From positions 41,869,349 to 41,933,348 of the forward strand of contig CM037869.1 in the NCBI GenBank assembly GCA_021292105.1: DNA of 64,000 nt, written 5' to 3'. The notes beneath the pieces were generated by a model. That model was not told where the DNA came from. It did not search any database and saw only the letters and a program-made list of their open reading frames with translations. Positions 47,401 through 59,400 of this stretch are shown piece after piece (the stretch's first letter is position 1; every line of letters starts with the position of its first letter). Origin of the DNA: Anadara kagoshimensis (Eukaryota; Mollusca; Bivalvia; Arcoida; Arcidae). Position numbers and translations under genes: made by a program.

Positions 47401-50400
47401 ACTTACGGATCAGTCAAGGATAGGAATTGAACCCAGCAATAAGAGGGACTGTTATTATAAGCCAGTGCTTTAGACCATTTAGCTACTTTGAGAGTTGTTG
47501 TTTAAACCCAGAGACAAAGTTATCAAAATAATAATGTATTATACATACCAATTAAAAAACAGGCAAAAACTGTGCCCTAAAAATAAACAAATACACAATT
47601 TCGTTTTTTAACTGAATAAATTTAATAAAAAAATGCATACGATTTAGGGTCTATTTGGTTTCCCAAACGTGCACTCATAAACAAATGGTCCAAAGGGCCT
47701 GATATGCTCACCTGATAATGGCTAGTCAGTTTGTTGTATCTTATAGATTGCAACACTAGTAACATCAAATTCATAAAATTATCAAATGTTGTGACTATAA
47801 TATCTTTCATACAATGTAAGAAAAAAGTACTGTATAATGCTTATATTTTGCTGTGGTTTTATTTTCGCTATATTCAGGGTCAAGTGTATTCCCGCGAAAA
47901 TAAAACCCCCGCGAATATATACCGGAATTACCAGCCCATTAATCTTCCTAGATTTATTTTTCCTTTAATCAGATAAGACCACGGAAATTTGACACAGCGA
48001 ATACACTAGTCATCGTTAAACCACGAAAATTTGACACCATGAAAACAAAGCAATATACAATAATGTATAATTTGCAATAATTCTTCAATACCACAGAAGT
48101 CAATATCACAAGTCAAAAAATTGCTAAACATTACAAAAATTAAAAATTGCTTTAAAATATTTTGATACAGAAGTCATTTGACCTCAGAATTTATTAGAAC
48201 TTACTATAACAGTTAAGTAAAGTCACATGATCTCAGTATAATAGTAGCGAAGACACATGATCTTGTTATAACAGTAGCAAAGTCACATGATCTTGATATA
48301 AAGTATTGATGTCACTTGATCTCAGTATAACAGCAGTGATGTCACATTATGTCAGTATAACAGTAGCCAAGTCACATGATCTTGGTATAACAGTAGTGAT
48401 GTCACATGATGTCAGTATAACAGTAGTGATGTCACATGATGTCAATATAACAGCAGTGATGTCACATGATGTCAATATAACAATAGCAAAGTCACATGAC
48501 CTCAGTATAACAGCAGTGATGTCACATGTCAGTATAACAGTAGTGATGTCACATGATCTCAGTATAACATTAGTGAAGTCACATGACCTCAGTTACCATG
48601 ACTACTTACTATAACAGCAAAAATAAGTACACTTCCAATGTTATCAGTAAATGTTCTGTCATACAAACTAAATGCAGCTTCTAATATAATTCTGAAATTT
48701 AAAGAAAAAATAAAAATTAATATGGTTTAGTTTTCAACATTTTCAATGAAGCCATGTTCTGGGAACATAATTCAATTGATTTATTGAATGGGGTTTCAGG
48801 TCACATTCAAGAATATTTCACTTATATTGAGACATCACCAGCTATTTTTGAAAAAGTTTTGGCCTTTTTCTGTGTGCTTAGGACAATGTGCAGAGAGGGT
48901 TTTTTTGTGAGCCACACTTGCCATGACATGGGGCATGGGACTTTAATGTCTCCTCCAATGGACCCAGTGACTCATTTCTAAATACCAATGGGGCTCACTG
49001 CTGTACCACGTGATACCTTCTAACATGTGTGTGAGACACTTGTTTCCAATGGTCATGGAATCGCACAATATGGCGTTTTCCCATAAAAACGAAGTTATCC
49101 CAGGAATTTGTGACGTTGACGTTTTCCAAAATGTTCCGCACAAACGTTAAGAGGTATTGACCACGTGGTACAGCGGCGAACCCCATTGCTTTGCGAAAGA
49201 AGAGTCAATGCCTATTTCCAAGTCTTGGTCACACTTTTGCTATGGTTCGCACTCACAACCCACCCACCCCCATCCCCATATGGTGTGATCACTCTACCAA
49301 TTACCCTAGTGTAGTAGTTGTGACATTATTAATTTTACATTTAAAAGTGTCTAGTACTTCTTTGAGTGCATGAACATGATTATGCTTGACTTGTGTATAT
49401 TTTGGTCAATCGGCTCTTTTCTTATATAGAGAGAGTTATCATGAAAAAAAATTCTGGATTAAATAAAAAATGGGTTTTTTTAAATTTAAGTTGATAGTTG
49501 GTGTAATATTAAATTTATTGAACTTGTTGAGTAATGAATAAAAATAAAATCAATCAACTCATTCAAATTAATCAGTATTATAAAAAACCATTCATGTAAG
49601 ATCCTTTATATATCAAAATAATTTCTTATTTCCTGGTAATAATTAAACCTTTGTCTCAGGTGAGCTAATAATCTATATGGTTGTCAAGGTTCCTTGTTGT
49701 GTGAAACTCTTTTTTGTTGGAAGTACATTTGTTGATTGGTTGAGATTGTAAAATACAAAACGGATAAGATATCCAACCCTTCATGGAACTGGCAAAAAGA
49801 CAATCTATTGAAGGGCATTTTATTGATCAAAGTTTCACTGACGAGCTGTGCATCCATTCATTATTAATCCCTAAGACCACAAAAAAATTTGTCTAGCAAT
49901 TTACACTGTCTCTTTTTTTAAAGTGTCTTGACAAATTATCAATATCCTTTTTCTTCATAAACTTTACAAAAGTATAGCAACTGAACAGCAAGCTGATTAA
50001 TCTTATTTCGTTCTGGGATAAAAGCCAAGATATGTTATATACTCAGTGTTCTGTGCAAGAATACACACTGAAATACAAGAAAAAAATCAATACTTTCCAG
50101 CATCAAAAATTCAAAAAAACAGATTTTAATCAACTTTATCAAATATGAGCATATTGCCACTGAATCAAACTTTAATGAAATCTAGAGTGGAGTTTTACAT
50201 CCCAGTCAAGTTTCTTTCACTTATATCAAGGTGGTCAGTTCTGGGATGATGGCATAGAGTGGAGTAATAGAGTTTTATGCCCTTGTCAACATTCTTTCAC
50301 CTATATTTAGTTGGTTAGTTCTAGAATGGTGGAGGAGTTGAGCAGAGTAATTGATTATTTTATGCATCAGTCAAGATTCTTTCACATATCCATTTGGTCA

Positions 50401-53400
50401 GTTCTAGGATTATGGCATAGAGTGGAGTAATGGAATTTTACGCCCCAGCCAAGATTCTTTCATTTATATTGAGATGGTCAGTTCTAGGATATTGGAGCAG
50501 ATTGGAGCAATTGATTGTTGCATCCCAGTCAAGATTTTTCCACTTAAATTGAGGTGGTCCGTTCATGAATGGTGGAGAAAACAGGAGTACCAACAAGAAA
50601 ACCACTTACCTTTAGCAGGTGAATTGACAAACTGCCTCACACTAATATCATTCCTAAGCTGTGAGAGGCACTATGGTCAATAAGCAGGCACTTTATACTG
50701 GTCGGCTACCTAGGCTCCTTTTTTAAGGGGATCAAACTAATTTGCTCAAATATCAGCCAAGACATATTATAAACTTTAACCGTTTTACTTGGAAAAAGGC
50801 CTTAAAAACCAAAATCTGAGTGTACTTAAAATGGGCAAACTTAATCATCACAGTATTGTTGATAAGTTTGATGTCTCTGTGTCCAGGATTGACCTAGATA
50901 TATTTGACGTCTCATAGTTCCATGTCCCTTTCACACAATTTTGATTACACATGTGGTGGGTGTAGCTAGCTAAACAGGAGGTGCTTACCCTTCCGGAGCA
51001 CCCGGCCTCACTTCCCTGGTGGAAGTTCACGTGTCTAACCTAATTTGTCAGTTCCAAAGTTTTTACTTTGCTTCTGAATAATGATTCGGACATGGATTAG
51101 TATGTTTGTTTTTGATTAATCCAAATCAGAGAAGGTGGCCCGTGGGCCTTAACACGCATCTGAAGATAAATGTCCCCATTAATCATACAGTTGTCAATTA
51201 CAGTCCAAACTGCCTTAAAGCCCACCTTTATATAAAAGTCAAATGCTTATAAAGGCCAGTAGACTTGTATCCCAATTGTTCTTTATTCATATTTGTATAT
51301 AGAGGCCACCTGCTCATAAAGGTCACTTTTACTGGTTCCCTTAAGTGGCCTTTATAGACAGGTTTGACTGTATATTATTTAAACAGAACATTCAAATTTC
51401 CAACAGTAAGGACCAATATGAAAGGATATTTGCAAATCAATTATTACTTGTCCTAAGAATGCTAATTTTGAAATATCTAAGGTACAGGGGAGATAATCAA
51501 ATTTAAAACAATGATACTTACGGAGGTAGGAGAAAGTCAAAAAATGCTCTTGGTGTAAAAAATGTCGGTAAATTTCCGGCAATATTGGAAAAGCTGAAAA
51601 AGAACAGAAAGAATAAATATAAATTAACTTAAAACATGTCCATAACTAAAAAAATTGGTCCAGATGTTGAGGTTAAATTTAAAAAATAATGAGTGACCAA
51701 TTTTAAGTATAAAGCAGAACCTGTTTAAAACAGTAAAAAAAACTGAAAGCCTATTTACATGGTCTAATCTGAACTGATTTATGGGCCAATCTAAGGAGGG
51801 ATCTAACAGAGTCATTTTGGGAGTTGGCATTCTGCCCGTAGAATCACAATAAAATCTTATGGATTTGTCACAATCACTTTGTTCATTAAAACAATTTTGA
51901 AAATTTCAGTTTTAAAAACAGGTAGTATTTCAGTGTTTTCTATCACTTTAATGGTATTAATTCTTTTTCACAATTTTGGTCATTATACTGCCTATTTTGC
52001 TGATTTTAAGAGCCCTTAAGTCCCATTTGCATGACAATAGTTAAGTTGGTAGAATGATCACATCGTATGTGGGCATGCAGTCATGGGTTCTAACCCCAAC
52101 AAGGTCTGACCAAGACCAGGAAAAAGTTACTGACAGATCTTTCTCAAAGCACTTGTAAGATTGGACTGGTAAATAATGTGCAAGTGTAATAATTTTGACT
52201 GTGTCATAAAACAACATTTTTTCACACCTGTGACATGGAAATCCCTTGTTTTTTCCCATGTGGGATTTCCTTGTCTCACCCTAGGGTTAAGACAGGCCAC
52301 ACGCTGAATTTCCCGTATAGTTATACCTGCTCTAGATTTATCATTGAGAGGACTTAATAAGTTGAGAAAAGTTCTGAAATCTACCAACAATTTCTCAACT
52401 TTACAATCACTTACACACACTTAATCGATGATGTCATAATCATTTTACGTGAGAATGTCAACAAAAATTGACTACGTCATTTTCAGTAGGCACGGATGGT
52501 GACATGAAAACTGAAAGTTTGATGCATTTGTTTGTTTACAAATCATGTTTTATGATGCAAATGTGTGAGAAAAAGAATCCTACACCAGTAGAAGCTAAAG
52601 CTAAAGCTCGTTAAAAAAAGGAAAATATTCCTCCTCATTTGAGATATCTCTGTCTTAACCTGTTATTGGTGTAAGATTCTATTAATCCTACTCTTCACTT
52701 TGTCAAATCACGCACACAAACAGGAAACTGCTATATACAAATTGATAACATACATCAACTTCTGGAATGGAGTTCTCACCACTTTCGACATTTATGATTC
52801 CTACTGGAGTTCTAATTACCGGTATATCTTGGAATGGTAGCTGGCCACAGTTTCACAATCATTCCTAAGCTAAGATTATTCTTAACAAAAATCTGGCAAA
52901 TTCCAAATCTTTATAATTAATTTTTATGATATTCAGGAATGTGACATGCCATATTTAAGATCACTTCTAGATTACAACAATTTTATCAAAATCTTTATCA
53001 GTATATATATAGTTCCAAAAAAAGATTACCAAAATTTGCTAAATTTAAGTTAAGGAATGATTGTGAAACTTGGGCCAGACATAACAATAGTGATGAAGTT
53101 CTTAATTGACGTATCAACAATGTTCTGACACTGGCCGCTATCACGTTACCAAAGCAGCATCACGGCAACTAATAATGTTCTAGTGTCAGTGACCTCATTA
53201 AACCGCACAGTTCAGGTCGAGTTTTCTTTCTTTTTGCATGTAATTCAAGCATGTCGGCCCTTTGTCGGAAAACTGTGGGCGTGGCCGGCAATCCATCAAA
53301 TGTCTTAAGTGTATACATCAAAAACAACTAGTATAAATACACCAGTCCATGTTTAAGACAGAGTTGAGTTGAGTAATAGTGTGTTTACCCTCCCAGTCAA

Positions 53401-56400
53401 GAATATTTCACTTATATCGAGATGTCGCCAGCTACAGGCGAATGTGCAGAAATTTTGTCTTTGCGTTGTGCTGATGGCATTATACAGCAGGGTTCTTTAT
53501 CGTGCCAAGCCTACCTTGACACAGGACCTTGTTTATTTCAAGTTCCCAAGCTTGGCGAAAGAACAGTCACTACCCGCTTTCAAGTCTTGGGTCAGACCCG
53601 ACTGGGGATTGAATCTATGACCTTCTACTTACGGAGCAAGCACATCCACCACTGAGCTACCACAGTGGATTATGTTTAAGACAGAAGGTAGTTTACATTT
53701 TAGCCAATAAACTGTGAGTGAAGACCCCTAAATATGATTAAAATTTCAAAAGAGCACAACAACTCTGAGAAATTTAAGGTTTAATTAAACATTTCTAGGT
53801 CACAAAAGGTCAATTGGACCTGGTTCCAAATAGTACCTCTAAGACAATGAAATACTAATAATAAGGGGTATTGCTGATAATATTGGGTACACAAATGTTA
53901 TTGGGATAAACAATATATCATTGGAAAGTAGGAGATACATCAAATAACGTGCTATTAAAAAATTGAGAATTGCATAAAATACATTTGTATCAGCTAAAGT
54001 AAATAGGTGGACAGCATCCGGCTGAGGTTCCAATAAACACAAGCCGTGAACACATGTTTTCCAAGTGGTTTGCATATAATCTCATTTGGCGAAAAAAATC
54101 AACGGTAATGGTACCATTTTTACAACTGATTATTGAAGTGTTTTAAATTCCCTTTAAAATGGTGTATAATTTAATGTACCTATTACATACAGAAACTCAC
54201 AATGACATCACAAAGTTGGGCAATTTAACATGGGACCCTATGGGAAATGTGAAGTGTTTAATGAGACCTAAAAAAGATAAACATGGTTAACATTTCTAAG
54301 GGGCATAACTCTGAGAAATTGCACAGAGTTACCTTCTCTTCTGGTGCACACAATGTCATATCCTGGTTATCATGCATACCAAGTTTAGTAAAAAGTTATT
54401 ATACAGTGTTGAAGTATTACTTACTGAATAATGGCTCCAAAAACTGTTCCTAGGATAATGAGCAAGCTGAAAGAATGAGATAAAAATAATCATTAAACTA
54501 TACACTATTAAATTGTTGAAAAAATCAGTATTGATTTATGCCCAATAAAGATTTTTACTCTTATATCAAGGCATTCAGTTGTAGGATGTTGGAGAAAACC
54601 AGAGTGCCAGGAGAAAATCACCAACCTTCAGCAAGGGAACTTACAAACTTTCTCACAGTAGGATGTGCCCATGTGGGATTAGAACCCATAGGCTGTGAAA
54701 GTTTCTGTGATCCTAAGTGTGCCCTTTGGACCAATTGACAGATTGCCGGCCACACCCACAATGTTTCAACAAAGGCTGACATCACGGTACAAAAGCAGCA
54801 TCACAGCAATTAATGACATACTAGTGTCAGTGACATCATTAAACGGCACAATTCAGGCTGGGTTTTCATTCTTTTTGTGAGTATTTCAAGCAGGATTGTG
54901 TCATAAAAAGGAGTACAGTGGGAAGATAACCATCACTGTTTGGCTTATGATCTGCTATTTTGGGGTTTTTTTCGTCTTGATTTTGTTTACTTTTTACTAT
55001 TATTTTTTTGATACAGATCCTTCCAGCAGTGATAATCTAGCATGACTTTTGATCGGTTGTATCAGCCTAGTTTTAACTTCATTTTTTCTAAAAATTGCTA
55101 ATTGGTTTTTTTTTTGGTTTTTTTGGTGTACTTAAAATAGGTATAGCTGTTAAATTGTTAAATATGTCTTGACAACAACAGTTGTGGGACTTGATATCAT
55201 GTTAAATGTCAATTTAATATCAAAATAATGGCGTCAAAAGGAAATCTCCAAGGAGACAATAAAATCTGAAATCTAAGCTAGGAGCGTTAATCAAATGTGG
55301 CATTTTTCCGTAAAAACCTGACGGCCCAAATGTTTCCCAAAAGACTATAAATTACTTCTATTCTCCAACAAATTTAATTTTTATAAAAGGTATAACTGTT
55401 CCGGTTGCACAAATAAGGAAAATAAAGACTATAAAGTTTATGGATATTTCACACCTTGCAGAGGTAAAACTGTTCTGGTAGCACAAATGGGGAAAATAAA
55501 GATAAAGAGGTTTATGGATAATGAACACCTTGCAGGGTACATAGATCCTAATCAACTTGTGAAATCTGTCATTTCAATATTTGAAATTGTGAAAGGTAAA
55601 ACTGTTAGCAAACACTAGAAAATGAAAGATTATCATCATCACTGCATCATTTAAGAAATGACTTTTTTTTTGTTATTAATGCAAGTATGAATAACAATGG
55701 TCATTCATGTATAATTTACACTGGCCATTGTTATTCATTTCATACTTGCATTGATAATGAAAAAAGAATATCATTTTTTATATTTACAATTACAATCTAC
55801 AAATTTAAAAAAAAAACTGCAATACCTTGTGTGAAATTTAAAACATTCAATTTTTATTATGCATTGACCCCCCCCCCCCCCCCCCCCCATTTCAATATTT
55901 AAAATTTTTAATATTAAAACAGTACTTTTCATGGAGCACACATCAGAAATCAGAAAATAAAGATTAAGAGGGTTATAGATATGTAACCTCTTGTGGACGG
56001 TACACAGATATTAATCAACTTGCGGAATTTGTCATTTCAATATTTGAAATTATAAATATTGAAACAGTACTGTTCCTGAAGCACACATTAGAAAAATAAA
56101 GATTTAGAGGCTTAAGTACTGGGTATATATAACACCTTGCATAGTAGGGCTGGGAAAATACACGCATGACACAATTCAATTTGAATTATTTATCCCATAA
56201 TTTCCATTGCTTTTCTAGGTGGCTGAAGAAGCCATTTTAAAACAAATGTACAACAATGGACCCCAATCTTGCTCTCTTGGACAGTATTAAAACATTGGGA
56301 TTTACTCAAATCAAATTAAGGGAAGTTGATATTTGACTAATATACATGGACTTCAAAACAGTTTCAACTCCTATTTCTGGAAATTACAGAAATTTCTTAA

Positions 56401-59400
56401 ATCATAAGTTTCAGCTGGCAATCAAAATCATATAACTTTTGTCAAAATCATTAGGGTAGGCAAGTATTAAAGATGTGACCACTAAAGACATTTTATTTGA
56501 CGCATCGCTGACCATGCCCACAATGTTCAGACAAAGGTCTGGCATGCTTGAATTACAAAAAAAATGAAAACTCGACCAGAAATGTGCTGTTTAATGACGT
56601 CACTGACAAATTAGTTGCCATGATGCTGCTTTGGTACCGTGATGGCGGTTTTTGTCGGAACATTGTGGGCGTGGCCGGCAATTTGTCAATTGCATTGAAC
56701 ACTCACCATGATTCTGGTACAATTGACGACAATCTGTCTGCATAATGGAAGCCTAAAAATAGACCAAAGTACAAACTACTTGTATGATGAAACCCAAGTG
56801 GTGTCCTAATTGGTGGCCCAGTGGTCTAAAACACATACTTACAGATTACAAATGGCCACACCTGTCTATTACCTTGATGCTGGGTCAGCCAGACTAGTTT
56901 CACAATTATTCCTTAATACCAGATTGTCATTGTTATACATGTACAGTCAAACCTTTCTATAAAGAAAACCTAAGGAAACCAGTAAAAGTGGCCTTTATGG
57001 GCAGGTGGCTCTTATACAGCAAAACCTATTATTTGAATTTGTATATAAGAGCCACCTGCCAATACAGGCCACTTTACTGGTTCCCTTGGTGGCCTTTATA
57101 GACAGGTTCCATTGCATAAGGGCCACCTGCCCATAAAGGCCATTTTACTGGTTCCCTTTGGTGGCCTTTATAGACAGGTTTAATTGTATACAAGTTCAAA
57201 TAACATGTATATACAGCATTTGGAATACAGGGTCCAGTTAAAAGATCCATTCCCAATGCTAAAGAGCATAAAAATTTCCAAAATTTGTAGTTGAAAATTC
57301 CCAATTGAATCTGAATGAATATCGAGGGACAAAACTTTTGCAAAGTGACAAAAACTTCATAGTCAGCTTAGCTTATTTTATAGTAACATATGTATATACA
57401 TGTACACATTCAGTGATGTGTATTCAATGCACATCTGGCACAAGTGATACATGTGGTTGGAAGCAAATTGGTACACACAGTACATTGTAAGAGAATTATT
57501 ATAAGATATCAAAATCCGTAAATCAGAATACATGTAACTTTTTTTAAATTTTTCCCAAAATGTGGGTTGTTGTTGATTGATTTTTGCCAATTTGATTCAA
57601 AGGTCCCTTTCCCAAAATGGCCAGAAAAATCCCTGTTATACAATAAAACCCTTATAGTGCTACTCCATTACTTAACACAGCTTTGGATGATTGCACAAAA
57701 CACCAACTTCTGCTAACAATTGTTTATTTCATGTTGTGGTAGGTCTGAGGTTGACCTTTATCAGGACACATCTTTGTTATACATATGTCAAGGCTCTCGC
57801 TGGGTTATTTTTTGGGGCCAATATTCCGCCCAATTTCACAATTCCAAAATCTTATGGGTTTTTTTTTCACAATCACATTGCCAAATTTCACAAATTTGGA
57901 TATTTCAGTTTTAAAATCAGTATATGGTTGGAATTGTATTTTTCACAATTTTGGACATTTTTATGCTTATTTTCACAATTGCAAGACCAAGCCCCATTCA
58001 TATAAGGGTGCAAGAAAGCTCTGCATGTAAAATGCAAAGTTTGAAAACTATTGCTTTAAAACATTGGGACTTACAGATTACACAAAGTCCCACTGTGGGT
58101 ACCCCTAGCTATGAAAGACTGATGAAGGAATGAACAGACTAATTAACGAACAACATGGTTCAAACAATGGAGTTCATCAATGTGCCAAGTGATCAATACC
58201 CCTTAATTGTGGGGGGAACATTTTGGAAAACTTCGACATCCTTTCTCAGCCTAGCATCATTTTTACAGGAAAATGTGAACTGAAGTGATTCCATCGCCAT
58301 TGGAAATACTTGTTCCCCAGAAACATTATAGGGTAATACATGGAACGCTGGCAAGCCCCATTCCCTGACAGAATATGTACAGCCAGTTTATGCTACTGTA
58401 TTTCCATAAATTGAGTGCACATGATTTTTATTATTTCTTTTAATTGAAAATGTTTCCATTAAACTATCAATAAAATGCATTTAAAATGCACTGACCTAAC
58501 CAAATTATATTTTTAATTAAAAACATTATTATTCAGTTTTCCTGTACACAGAGAAATTTTACGAAAATTTTGGAAATTTGATCAAGTTTATACACCAATT
58601 GGGTCTCATTGAAGTTACATCAGGGCATTTAGGGTCAGGTAGATCATCGCTGTTCAGGTTTTTTCCAGGTGTAATCATCATGAATATTCCAATTATGACA
58701 AAACGTTTATAGTTGTTCCAAGTAAGAAGGTACAGAAAGGATAATTTTGACATAGTCATATTTGTTGTTTTGTTAAAAAGTTCAAAAATTGCTCTTTGTA
58801 CAAAATTAAGTTCACTTTTTCACGAATGAAAAATATTTTTTCCCATTAGGTCAGTATATTTTGTAATAAGTTTTGACAAATTTTTCGTGAGTTTGTTGGA
58901 AAATACGACTTTATACCTGCATTTTCATGTGCACTGAATTTGTGAAAATACAGTAGTTTACATTTTTGCCATTTAAATGTTAATAAAGATGGCAATGATA
59001 GCAAATTTATTGCTTTGCTTTTAGATTGTGGTTTGAAAATGGATTAGTATATTTGTTTTTGATCATTATCTAACAATAATTTAACACTGCAAACTGTGCT
59101 ACATACTGAAAACCCATTAATATAAGTTATTAGCACAGTACAGGCCTGTCGAAAATTAAACGCTAAGCTAAGGATTGGCTGCTCCTCTCGGTCCCTTATT
59201 AGTAATATCTCGGCCCCTTATTAGTAATAACCCGTGAGCTTTTTGACAGATATCTATCTCTTGGTAACGGTATATCTTGTAAACAATATCTAACAATAAC
59301 AATAATATACAGTAAAACATCGTTATAATCGATAACTTTGCCACCTCGCTAATCGCCACATTATTTTCAAGTCCTAAAATCCAGTTTGTTTATATTTTTT

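Noticed and set aside
48306..48614. 102-residue plus-strand frame with [14 protein letters not shown] repeats
   Set aside because: It is the translation of the 30-bp minisatellite; 30 is a multiple of three, so any frame stays open.
57691..58133. Four overlapping plus-strand frames
   Set aside because: Lie over a dispersed repeat, low-complexity Phe-rich, no splice or family support.
58559..58759. 66-residue minus-strand frame in intron 1
   Set aside because: No splice sites in place and no similarity to the exchanger; exon 2 was found at 56707 instead.
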